From Clavelina lepadiformis (Eukaryota > Chordata > Ascidiacea > Aplousobranchia > Clavelinidae), in NCBI RefSeq assembly GCF_947623445.1, contig NC_135243.1:9426501-9490500 (forward strand): 64,000 nucleotides of DNA, written 5' to 3'. Positions 52,891 to 63,820 of this stretch are shown here, piece after piece. A program made the position numbers and the translations under genes. Every line of letters begins with the position of its first letter. Position 1 is the first letter of the stretch. Below the pieces are notes generated by a model. It saw nothing but the letters and a program-made list of their open reading frames with translations, searched no databases and had not been told where the DNA came from.

Positions 52891-53865
52891 ATGCTTTTTA
52901 AGCCCCTCCCAAAACAGTCCATGGACACTTTATCAAATCCACTATTTCAGCCTATGCCATAACTTTCCATGGACACTTTCCTCATATCCGCTATTTAAGC
53001 TTCTCCTGCAATCGTCCATGGACGCTGACACAAAAATCGTCCATTTTCAACCGTCCATGGACGATCCGCGAATTGCGTCGTGTCCAGGTTTTACCCAGTC
53101 CCGTTTTTTAAGCCTATCTCAAATCAGTCCATGGACACTACATCATATCCACTATTTAAGCTTATCCCATAACTGTCCATGGACACTTTCATCATATTCG
53201 CTATTTAAGCTTATCCTAAAATCGTCCATGGACGTTTTTTAAGCCCATTTCAAAACAGTCCATGGACACTACATCATATCCACTATTTAAGCCTATCCCA
53301 TAATTGTCCATGGACACTTTCATCATATTCGCTATTTAAGCTTATCCTAAAATCGTCCATTGACGCTTTCCCCTATCCGCTATTTAAGCTTTTCCTAAAA
53401 TTGTCCATGGACGCTTTCCTCTATCCGCTATTTAAGCTTTTCCTAAAATCGTCCATGGACGCTTTCCCCTATCCGCTATTTAAGCTTTTCCTAAAATCGT
53501 CCATGGACGCTTTCCCCTATCCGCTATTTAAGCTTTTCCTAAAATCGTCCATGGACACTTTCCCCTATCCGCTATTTAAGCTTTTCCTAAAATCGTCCAT
53601 GGACGCTTACGCAAAAATCGTCCATTTTCAACCGTCCATAGACGATCTCGAAAACACTGCTTTAAACTTATCCTAAAAACCACCCGTGGACGCTTTGTTA
53701 AAAAAGAACTGATTTAACCCTATTTCAACAACCGTCCATGGACGACTAAGGGAAAACGTCGGTTTTGCGTAAAAACGTCCATGGACGCTTACGCAAAAAT
53801 CGTCCATTTTCAACCGTCCATGGACGATCCGCGGATTGCGTCGTGTCCAGGTTTTACCCAGTCCC
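52860..53865 (-). repeat. Minisatellite array C (right terminal repeat)
   Basis: Units of the same family in reverse orientation to arrays A and B. It contains an internal terminal-like block near 53060-53105 and five or six near-identical 48-base copies at 53340-53600. The last 260 or so bases are almost a perfect inverse of the first bases of array A. It is shorter than array A (about 1.0 against 2.5 kb) through loss or gain of units. Confidence 0.92.
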
Positions 53866-53874
53866 GTTCACTTT

Positions 53875-54443
53875 ATTATGAGCTTAGCATTTTAATCACT
53901 CCAGTTGCATCATAGTTGGATTTTTGTTACTATTCTGTGACTGGGACAACCTAAATTTAAGGAATAAAAAAAACAAGGAATCTATTACTGATAATGAAAA
54001 AAGTGAGAATTATGAAATATTTTTGAAACCTTTGTAGGTATTGACAGCCTATTGCACATATTTGGTGATACTCAATATCAAGTTACCAAAATCAGCAACA
54101 CAGAATTTATGGTAATTGTGAGCAGAGAACGCCACTCAACACTGTTCACTTGGGTTTTTGATCTACACTTGAGTAACGAGTTGCAATTTGTTTCCATCCA
54201 CACTAAAGTTAGGTTTTAGATCTCCTCCCGTATTCACCAAAACAATGTAGGTTACAGACTGGTAATCAGATTATTTGTTCGCTAACTTCACCATTGTGTG
54301 CATTTTACAGCTAATTTATGCAACGCAACAACCAACAAACATTTCCTCTATCTGTTTTGTACTAATAAAAACCAATCTTATACTAGTGATAATTTTGTTG
54401 TGTTTTTTGTCTTAGTTTTAGAGAATTTGTTCATTATAACATT
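53875..54443. other. Upstream region of the ECI2-like gene
   Basis: No exon or repeat is recognised in the roughly 570 bases between the 9-kb element and the ECI2-like start codon. The ECI2 promoter must lie here or inside the element. No clear TATA box was seen. Confidence 0.4.
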
Positions 54444-57400
54444 ATGGCATTTCAAAGCACTCAGCATTTTGTTCGACTGTCACTCTTCAGGAGTCGCAAG
54501 CTTTCCAGGCTCGGGTAAGTATATTAAATGTAAGAAAATTTATGTCTAATCTAGTTTCCTTTCTTAGAAATATCTAAACTGGATTATAATTTGCTATTAA
54601 TTTGCAATGTAAATATGAAACATAAACCAACAATATTATGTTAAAATTGTCAGATGTATATGTCATAGATCAAGCAATGTTATGGATTGTCAAAAGGTTA
54701 TCCGATTTATGTCCACTGAGCTCAGCAGTCAGTTTGAGATGGCAAAAGCAAAATTGAACACTTTGAAAAATGAACCTGGCAATGATGTTAAGCTGAAGAT
54801 CTATGCTCTTTTTAAGCAGGTGTTGGGAAGTTTTTTGACTATGTGCTCAGTTTCTGTTGTGAAGTGCTGTTTAGAAAATAACTTTTTCTGATTATTTTAC
54901 AGGCTACGCTTGGTGAAAATACGACAAAAAAACCAGGTGCCTTTAATTTTGTAGGGCAAGCTAAATGGAGTGCTTGGCATGAGCTTAAAAAGATGTCAAT
55001 GGTATACTTTTTCACTATTTTCATTTCTTTTCATTAGTATTGATCATTAGTTCACTAGCATTGTTATTATCTTTTTGTTGTAGACCAAAAAATAAGTATG
55101 CTGATATCCAATGAAGTAGCTGATTACCTTTCATAAAAAATTCTTTGTTGCAAGCTTTTACCTAAGGTTTCTTGTGAAATTCTTCGGCCTTTAAGTTAAA
55201 AAAATGCTAAATGTTTAATGAAAAGCTAATAAAATGACTTCTTTCTGCTTAGCATCAAGAAAAGTAGTTGCTGACAAAAAGAAATTAACAAAAAAACATA
55301 TTTTTAAACATTGATTTATTGAGTACAAATAATGGCCAAATCGCTAATATATTTCACCATAAACAATATAGCTCTAAGCAAGAGGTTTACTTTGACTACA
55401 ATACATAAGTTTTAACACTACATATACTGCACTGCCCAAGTGGTCTGTTTCAAACAATAGGCCAACATTGATTATTACATTGTTATTTTCATTGTTGTAC
55501 TCCATTGTTATTTTCAGTATAGATTGCATTCTTTCAGAAATCTGGTCATGATCCTCAGTAAAATGAGCAATATGCACACAAGACTCATAACATACCAAAC
55601 ACAAAGTTTCCGAAATCAAGAATATAGTTTAAAAGCAACGTGGTACCTTTTCAACCCTCAGTCAAAGTGACCGAATTGATAAAAATATTTTGAGACAAAC
55701 TAAGCACACAACTCAAAATCAAATATAAGCTCTTGTTTTAGAAAGAAACACATTAACGTTTTCTAACACATTGTTATTGAAAATAAGCACAAATCTTAAG
55801 AAATAAGCTGGAAATGGTAACCCTGTATATATATATGACATTCTTTCTTTATTCTAAAAGGCCTAAAGTATGTTGATCTAGCCTTGGCTGGTCACCAGAT
55901 ACTAACTTAAGAATGTGAATTTCAGGATGATGCAAAGCAAGAATATGTTAATGTGATAGAGAAATTAGCTGCTGCTGAAGGATTGGAGGAGACACCAACA
56001 CAGGAACCATCAACTGAAACTCAACAGAAATACGAAAATTTGTTTGTAACAAAAGAGAATGCAGTCACCAGAATTGTTTTGAATCGGCCACACAAGAAAA
56101 ATGCTTTAACCAGAGAAGTAGATTAAAAATGATGTCAGTTTTTTTAATTGCATTTTATTACTTTATTTTATTACTTGCAGATGTATGAAGAGATTATTGC
56201 TGCATTAAATGAAGCTGCCAATGATAATAGTGCTGTAACAATAATCACTGGAGCTGGAGATTTTTTCTGCAGTGGAAATGATCTGGGAAATTTCATGTCA
56301 ATCTCTCCAGACAAAATGCAAGAAATTGCCGTCGAGTCTGGCGATCTTTTAAGGTTTGCAAAGTTTTGCATAAGCATACACAACACTTATAATATTAATT
56401 CTCAATCATTAGGCCATGATTCAATACTCAAAATTAGATATATATATATATATATTAGGGATGGGCCGATACGAACCCAAACCCGAGTAGATTCGCCGAA
56501 TATCGCCTTTGTGGAAGATTCGGGCGAACACGAATACCAACAATGGCGAACCCGAATACAATATTACTTACAAATTTACTGACTTTTGTTAAAAAGGATA
56601 ATCTAGTTTCCCGACAAAGCTAAACTAGAGTCAACAATACTTAAAATGAAGGTCGTTTTACTAACGATTTTGCTTTTTCAATCGTTTTTAAACACTATTT
56701 TTCGAAAGAAAGCGATTTGTTTATCGATTACGTCATTTTAGAAACAAGACTTGACAACTTTTGGAGGAAATTTTATTGTTTGGTTCTAATATGAATAGAT
56801 TCAAGATTCGTTCGTACCGACCTTCATGATATTCGGGTTCGCACGAACCCGAATAATCTTCCTCGCGGCACATCCCTAATATATATACATATCCAGTGAA
56901 TACCATTGTTTATTTGCAGGACTCTGCAGGTAATATCAGTGCTGGTCATTGTTACATCATAATTGAAAATACATTACAATAGAAGTTAGAAATAAACTGA
57001 ATGAGGAAATTTAACACTGTTTATTTATCCAAATAGTTCTGTTTAGCAGTATTTCTCTTGTGTCTATTGTTTATTTTAAGGTGCATTCTTCTTGTCTTTT
57101 GTAGTAGTTTAGTATTAGAAACCTCATAAGAAAAATAATACACCAGGTATCACACTCGTTATTTTTTGATGTAATATATGAAGAAAATTGAAAAACCTTG
57201 AGAACAATGAATATGTAAATTAAGTGCACAGATTTAATATCTATTACAAATTAACGCGCAGTGATGGTAGAAGCATTCTCACACTGGCATATACTGCAGA
57301 CTGGTATAAGTTCTGAAAATTTTGCTTTAAAACATTTTTGCTTTATTAAATCTGTTTGCTCCTGCTTATTGATTTTGCAGACCATGTTGATGCTCTTGAT

Positions 57401-58584
57401 TTCTAACTCATCCAAACATGTTGATTGACCAATCCACCCATAGATACTTGATAAAATGTTGATACTAGCTCTGTTTGTAGCAAAATTGAATTAACGAACT
57501 TCCGTTGTATTAGAAAGAGGGTGGTGTGGTCAAGAAATCATATTTTTAGTTTACAGGATTGTACAACCACCCGGAAATTGTAATGCGATTATTACAAGTT
57601 AAATTTAGGCGTGTGAAAAACTTAGGTACATATTTATTATGTGAAACAAACAGTGTTACCAAAACTCTTTAATCGGGTTAATTCTTTTATTTATGCAATA
57701 GTAGAAAACTAATTGTGGAAATTTTTTTTGTTCTCAGGAGATATGTTTCAGCTTACATTGATTTTCCCAAGCCATTAGTAGCTGCCGTTAATGGGCCTGC
57801 AATCGGTGTGGCTGTTACTGTGCTTGGTTTATTTGATGTGGTTTTTGCTGCCGAACATGCCACTTTCTCAACCCCCTTCAGCAATTTGGGCCAAAGTCCA
57901 GAGGGATGTTCTACTTATACATTTCCAAAAATTATGGGTCACAGTAAAGTAACATTTTTTTCTTGAAATTGGATGAATGATAATTCAGTCTTTATAATAT
58001 CATGATGTGTTTGGCAGTAGTTGTGGTTGATGATTATTATAAAGGCATTCTGACAAACATTCTCAAGAAGTGTTTACGATATACTTTGAAAACTTTAGTG
58101 ATATGTGAAGTTGCCTTTTAAGACTTCACTAAATGCCAAACGTTACGATGTCTTTCATTTTTAGGCATGTGAAATGATGCTGTTTAACAGAAAGTTAAAT
58201 GCCAAAGAAGCGCATGACTGTGGATTGGTGACTAGGGTCTTACATTCTGATACTTTTGAAGCAAATGTCCTTGCCACCGTAAATGAAATGGCTTCACTGC
58301 CAGTAAAGGTCAGGCTCATAAATTTACGTTGGGCAGCAAATACGGCCTTGACTTTTAATCTATACCTAGTACATTCATTGTTCACTTTGTAAAATAGTGC
58401 AAATTTTAAGAAATATTTTTTGATTTTTTAGTCTCTCGTCTACTCGAAAGCCCTAATGCGTGGACCAGAGCTGGAAATTCTACACAAAGTAAATGTAGAT
58501 GAATGCAACCGATTGGTTGAACGATGGACGTCTGAAGACTGTATTAACGCAGTTATGAAGTTTTTTTCGGCGAAAGCAAACTGA
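54444..58584 (+). CDS. Enoyl-CoA delta-isomerase 2 with acyl-CoA-binding domain, 8 exons, 402 aa
   Basis: Exons 54444-54514, 54654-54819, 54903-55001, 55926-56117, 56181-56353, 57738-57948, 58165-58308 and 58432-58584 join in frame to 402 residues; human ECI2 has 394. The enzyme moves 3-cis/trans double bonds to 2-trans so that unsaturated fatty acids can enter beta-oxidation. The start is arginine-rich and free of acidic residues ([15 protein letters not shown]), a mitochondrial presequence type. An acyl-CoA-binding domain follows at about 45-125 ([20 protein letters not shown], then [10 protein letters not shown]). The crotonase fold follows from about 148: [36 protein letters not shown] (oxyanion hole) and [11 protein letters not shown] with candidate catalytic E288. 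The C-terminus ends AKAN, not the SKL peroxisomal signal of the vertebrate protein. Intron 5 carries a MITE. Confidence 0.95.
56456..56878 (-). mobile_element. hAT-like MITE with TAGGGATG ends, copy 2, in ECI2 intron 5
   Basis: This is the inverse-orientation copy of 40963-41359, beginning TAGGGATGGG and ending CATCCCTA. It lies in a TA-rich tract, so ATATATAT is found on both sides as an uninformative 8-bp duplication. The CGAACCCGAATA end motifs and the frame reading [16 protein letters not shown] are shared with copy 1. Confidence 0.88.
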
Positions 58585-58701
58585 GTCTATTTTTAATATA
58601 ATGTATGATATTGTTTAATTTATATTTATTATGCTATCAATGTGTAAGTGTGCTCAACAAGAAAAAAATATGCTTTTTAAGAGAAACTTCACAATTTTTG
58701 C

Positions 58702-58707
58702 AATAAA
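58702..58707 (+). terminator. Polyadenylation signal of the ECI2-like gene
   Basis: AATAAA lies 118 bases after the stop codon, followed by T-rich sequence. Confidence 0.55.
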
Positions 58708-59553
58708 TTTTGTTCAAAATCGTAATGCAGTGTTGATGAGTTTTGTTTGTAAAGTTAACAACACTCAACTGGTTATGTTTTGTTTACAAATTCAATTTGC
58801 AGTACTAGGCGGTTGAGGCACAGCAAAGTCAGAACATAGGCTTGAAGTCAGTTTTTACGGCGTAAAAAACATTTTGAGCGGGAATTTTAAAATTTGTTTT
58901 TAAAAACTTTTTACCCCTCCCCTTACGCATTACTAAGTACACCGCTGTATGCTACAAGCTTTCGTTTATCATATTAAAAAAAGTTCGCTAAATATTAGAA
59001 AAGGGTTCTTGGATCCAAGTTTACTAGTCAGATTATATCCATGCATACAAAAAGTGTGATTTTAAATATTGAAACAGAAGATTCTGTGAACGATGATTGC
59101 TCCGTGTCTAAAACAATTGAGCCTCGAACAAGCTTGTTTCTAATATGCTGTTCTAATTATGTCTAATCATGCAGCTCACTGTTATAAATATTTCATTGCT
59201 GTTATTTGCACTGCATAGTTGTTAGTTTTTATAAGCCGTCCAAGTTTTGGTAATTTAGGCTAATTACAAAAACATTGTGGTCGGTAATGAAAAAAAGTTA
59301 TCATAAGCTCTACAACTATCCATAAAAATATTTTGTCATAGGCTACCAAAGATTTTGAAGGTGGTATCGTCAAATTGACAACATAATTAAACATTTACGT
59401 GAGTCCAATTTAAGTTTATTGTTAACCCAGGACAGTAATTATTAGATCTTTTATTTATGTGTGAGAAAGATTTGTTAGTACACCGCTTAAAATATTTATG
59501 AACGTTGGTAATTATTACAACACTTAAATGGACACAAATTGGTTTGCCGCCAC
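58708..59553. other. Intergenic region between ECI2 and the homeobox gene
   Basis: No exon or repeat is recognised. It is the natural place for regulatory DNA of the homeobox gene downstream. Confidence 0.4.
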
Positions 59554-59560
59554 TATATAA
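59554..59560 (+). promoter_or_regulatory. TATA box of the Evx-like gene
   Basis: TATATAA within CCACTATATAAGC lies 154 bases before the start codon. This leaves about 120 bases of leader if transcription starts 30 bases downstream. Confidence 0.5.
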
Positions 59561-59713
59561 GCTATTACTCAAGAAGATAGTGTACTGTGTCATTCTTAAT
59601 GAAACTTGTACTGTACTTTTTACGACGTTTGAGAAAACTATGCAAACAGTCGTTTTACATTTGCAAGATATTTGAGACAAACTTTTTAAAAACGTCGTTG
59701 AAAAAACAGCAAA

Positions 59714-60631
59714 ATGGCATGCGGATCGCCGCCATTAGATTTATCTGTCAAATCGGATAAAAAAATTCCAAGAGTTCCTGTACAACCATGTGCTGTGCAA
59801 GACCAGCATGTTCTAATTAAGTCATTGGACTTACCTCCTAGATTACAAATTCCACCGACCGGATCCGAATGCAAGGAAGGCAGTATTGGTCCCACAACCA
59901 AAGCTAATTCCGATGAAGAAGGAAAAACTAGTTCCTCTGAAAATGGTGGGCGAAGAAATAGAACTGCGTTCACTCGATTTCAAACAAGCATACTGGAGAA
60001 AGAATTTTTAAAGGATAACTACCTATCAAGGGCGAGGAGAATAGATTTGTCTTTGGAGTTGAACCTCATGGAAAGCACGATTAAGGTGAAAAATAGCTTT
60101 AGATTAAAAATTAGTTTTATTTTTATAAGTTATTGGTGTGTATTCGAATACAAATTTTAAATCTAAAAGATAATAACTTAAGCCTATTACCTATAAACGT
60201 ACGTAGCTATAAAGTTTATATACTTAAATAATGATTTACTTTGTCGGGAGAGGTATGGTTTCAAAACAGAAGAATGAAAGAAAAACGACAAAGAGTATCT
60301 ATGTTGTTATGGCAACGCCCTCCAAGTTGTGTATTTCCACCTTATTCTTTTTTGCCGTTTCCTCAGCACCAAGGATTTTTCGGTGATAACATACCTGGTA
60401 TATTATACATTTCTTTTCTTTCAAAGTTTTTCAAACCTTTTTTAAATTAAATTATTTATATTATCCTCAGCGAACATTTCAAGGCAAAGAACTCATCCGG
60501 CTGCGTCCATAACTCTTCATCAAACCAACTATCAGCAACAAGCTAGTCCAATTCCACGTGTTCCATCGTACAATCTAAGACCAACATATTTACCCTTTTC
60601 TGCAACGCAAACTTCGCGAAACAATATTTAA
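59714..60631 (+). CDS. Even-skipped-class homeobox protein (Evx), 3 exons, 225 aa
   Basis: Exons 59714-60085, 60253-60397 and 60471-60631 join in frame to 225 residues, much shorter than vertebrate Evx proteins (about 400). The homeodomain spans about 79-138: [20 protein letters not shown], then [18 protein letters not shown], then [17 protein letters not shown]. The block NYxSRxRR, LNLxExTIK, the ending KEKRQR and a following tryptophan (MLLW) match the Evx/eve class rather than Hox or Gbx. The intron between K and V of TIK/VWFQNR sits at homeodomain position 46/47, shared by several homeobox families including Evx. The N-terminus begins [11 protein letters not shown]; the tail is rich in proline, glutamine and tyrosine. 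The known role of the class is transcriptional control in posterior and neural patterning. Substitutions in usually fixed positions show fast evolution. Confidence 0.88.
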
Positions 60632-61837
60632 GGATCTTTATGTTCATGCATAAATTTTTGTATGGTTTATGTTTTCTAAAATATAGGAGAGGTAAGGGTA
60701 AGTCTACCTACAATCGGACATGGGATACAAAGGACATACGGTATTTCAGAAAAACTCTATTTTAAAATCCTGAAACTCTGTACTGCAGTCAAAATTTAAA
60801 CTCACAAAGCTGCAAACAATATTGGTTTACTTTTAAGTGTATAAAGGCTATTCACATACAGTATATAGTTAAGCCGTCATTTCGTGGAGGGAATTTGTAA
60901 CTCTGAACTGTCAGGTATTTTTCCAGAATTTTTGTCAAAAGAAGTTCCTTTAAATATTGAAGTGAAATGCAATGATATTTTGTGAAATATCTTGCGGCAT
61001 GTTTTCGTATACGCTTTATTTATAGTACTGAAATAATAACAAGATGTATAAAATCCGGTGCTTTGCTTCTGGCTGGCGCACTATGGAACAAAGTTTCTAT
61101 TCTGCCTGTTGAAAGCATGAAGTTTTGTATCTGCTTGGCGCGTAAAAACCTATTGATGCACTATACACTATTTGTTACTTTACCACAAGTCATTTTCATA
61201 GTGTTTCCAGCCAACGCACAGAATTTAAACATTTGAGTACCGTATTTATTGCTTGTTTGATTACCAAATTTTTATTTACTGAATACGTAATACTGAGCTG
61301 TTCCAGTAGAGTAGATATGCATCTATTTTATCAGTCCCTGCTTTTACCTTGAGGTTAAATTATATGTATGAGCTAAATCATCCATAGTGGTATAATTTAA
61401 CAAACTTTTAGTTTTTACAAAGTTTCCATCTGACAGATAAGCTATATCTGCGTGGTTTCCAAAAGTCATAGCTTGCATTGATTAGATTTTCATTTCATTG
61501 TTAGGCTATTCAGTGACCTTTCGTTCTGTATCACACTCCCTTCTTCCTTTACACGTAAACATTACAGCAGGGTTTCTCAACCAGAAACCCTTGTCTGTGT
61601 TGCGAGTTTGGACTTGACTTCCACTTTCAGTTTTGTTTGCCTAGTTTTGAAAATTAGTAGTCATAGCTTTAAACCGGATGGAGTTTAAATAAATGCGTTA
61701 GGCGACAAATCGTATTTCTAAGCAGTAGTGCCTTACTCTCGCTGTGACGTAAGCGATGGCGACAATTCATTTGGAATTTTTTGACTATAGCTTAAGTATA
61801 AGTTACAATACGTAAAGTGATAACGAAAAGTCGGTAG

Positions 61838-62013
61838 CGGCCTGGGTGGTGTTTTTTACTACCATTACATGATTTCTTGCGAAAGTGTTTTCTGGTCTTT
61901 GATTGAAGTTTATGAAATTGTTTTTTGATAAACACTTCAACTGTCCATTTGATATTTGGAAACTTGCTCTGAATAATTTCGTGTGAAAACTCCTTTTAGT
62001 ACATCCCCAGGTT
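61838..62013 (+). repeat. Duplicated block downstream of Evx, copy 1
   Basis: Starts GCGGCCTGGGTGGT and includes TGATTGAAGTTTATGAAATTG and TGATAAACACTTCAA. It matches 63821-64000 in the same orientation at roughly 80-85 percent by eye, and the match may continue beyond the window edge. It has no conserved frame. Confidence 0.75.
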
Positions 62014-63820
62014 GTTTTCCAGCATCTATGCTGATAAGAAGTCTTTATTGGAGATGCCCACTTCTTAACCTTAACACTGATTATTATTTATCTATATCTC
62101 AATGTGTCAGCTTTAGCTATATATATCTCACTTTGTCAATACATTGTTTTCCTTGTTGCACCTGTTACGAATTGCTGTTTTTCTTATCGAACATTTTAAC
62201 TCCCATCGCTTTCACGTTTTATAAGCTCGCACTTCTACCAGCAAGCGGAGATAGAAATAGAGAGTTTTAACTGCGTGAATCATCGAAATCAACAGATGAT
62301 CTGCCTGAGCTAGTGATGGTGATTGCAACTCATGTTTTAGACATCTTATATGCAGTAGTATTACTTATGTTCTTGGTTATTTGTAATACTGAGAAAGTGT
62401 ACAGCACCTATAATAAAACCTTTTCTTGAGAGCTATTTCAGTTGTAATATTAATACTTTTCGATTGACAAAAGGTTAGAGTGTTCTAACCGCACGCAACA
62501 ATAGAGTCAGATAATTCAAAAGGTAAATTAAGTCAAGACACCCTCATAAGACAAAGTGTTTTTCAAGTCGATAACCGATTGTTAATACTGAGAAAGTTAT
62601 CGAGTATCATTTCCAAACTATTTGTTCACCAACCTGACCAACATTTCAAGCAACATATTTAAAAAACGCGAGACTTAAAAACAATGAATGCTACGTTTAC
62701 GATTTTGAAAGAAATTTTTTACGTAACCCTTGAATTGAGAAAGTTTTTTAAAAAAGTGACTTTCGCCTAAAAGCCTATAAGTTTGACAGCAAAATACAGA
62801 AGTCTAATCATATAAGCTACTTGATGAAGGTCTGTGATAATTCTAGGGCCTAGCGTTACCATATTTTCGTGGCCTAAAATCCGGACATTCTTTAGTGCCC
62901 ACTAGCGGTTTTTAAAATGAGGTATGAACACATTGTCTGTCAATATGACGTCACGCTAGCAATGCTTTGCCTATCCATTGTATACCGGAGTGGATTTTTG
63001 AACATAGTGTCGTGAATTCACTAACAAACGCTATTGGGCCATCTCTGATTTGACCCACCTTGACGGTGCGAACAAAACTCGCGCCCCACTTCGAAATCAT
63101 TAAGCATTAAACAAACGATAATTTCCTTGGTATTCTCATTTGGTCTGCAACAGACTTCTTGTTGCGCAATTTTTCTACTGCTTTCACAGCTTTATAATTT
63201 TCTTCAGCGAATATACGCTCTTATCGTTTCAGACATGTTCTAAATTCTGCAATATCGACCAAGATATAAGGCCTTCAGCTACTAGCCCAGCTCCACTCAT
63301 CCATGTATCATTGTATCCCAAATAGAGCGCTGTATTGTCGTTTATGACGTAAGAATGAAATTATTACCCGTAACGCAAAAAACAATTTTAAAAAATTCCG
63401 GACATTTAAGTATATTTTAGCATTTCCCCCCGGACGCCTTTGCACAACTTAAACCCGGTGATGATTCGTCATCGTTTATATAGTATCTATGAGTCTACTG
63501 AAAAATAAGGTGTTTCTGTTTTCTGGAGTCTTGAAAATATCTTCTTGTAACTATACCGGGAATGCCCCGAAAATGGAACTTTTTTGCTGTCATTTCAATT
63601 TGAATTGCATTCAATGAGTCATTTTATGTTTTTGTCATTGGCAGGTGGAGTTGAAAGATCCATACTAGTTGGTTGGAATGCACGGGGAGAATTTGAAATA
63701 ATCTAAAAAAGCCTAAAACGTGGACAAACACAACTTCTGGCATTATGGCTTTCGCTTACTATAGCTTAGTGTTGCTACAACGGAAAATACTAAAATTAAT
63801 AATCATTTAAAAATAAGTTT

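Larger units (their letters stand above)
44855..53865. mobile_element. 9-kb Foldback/Mutator-like transposon carrying PHD-finger gene ends
   Basis: A perfect 9-bp duplication GTTCACTTT flanks the unit at 44846-44854 and 53866-53874. The termini read GGCACTGGGTAAAACC and, on the complement of the right end, GGGACTGGGTAAAACC. They continue as near-identical inverted repeats for several hundred bases, made of a 48-54-bp minisatellite around GTCCATGGAC. Order inside: array A, an inverted arm with PHD exons (-), array B that opens with an internal copy of the terminal sequence, an arm with PHD exons (+), and array C in reverse orientation. Known Foldback elements have long inverted ends of short tandem repeats and 9-bp duplications and are related to Mutator-like elements. 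No DDE catalytic domain was found, so this copy is non-autonomous and rearranged. Confidence 0.85.

Noticed and set aside
44855..53865. CRISPR-like pattern of regularly spaced palindromes
   Set aside because: The whole 48-base unit is conserved, not only a repeat with variable spacers. The context is an animal genome with spliced genes.
61567..61600. hAT-like terminus CAGGGTTTCTCAACCAG
   Set aside because: No inverted partner within a plausible distance.
62865..63440. Possible hAT element with CCGGACATT at both ends
   Set aside because: The two CCGGACATT motifs lie in direct, not inverted, orientation, and no target duplication was found.
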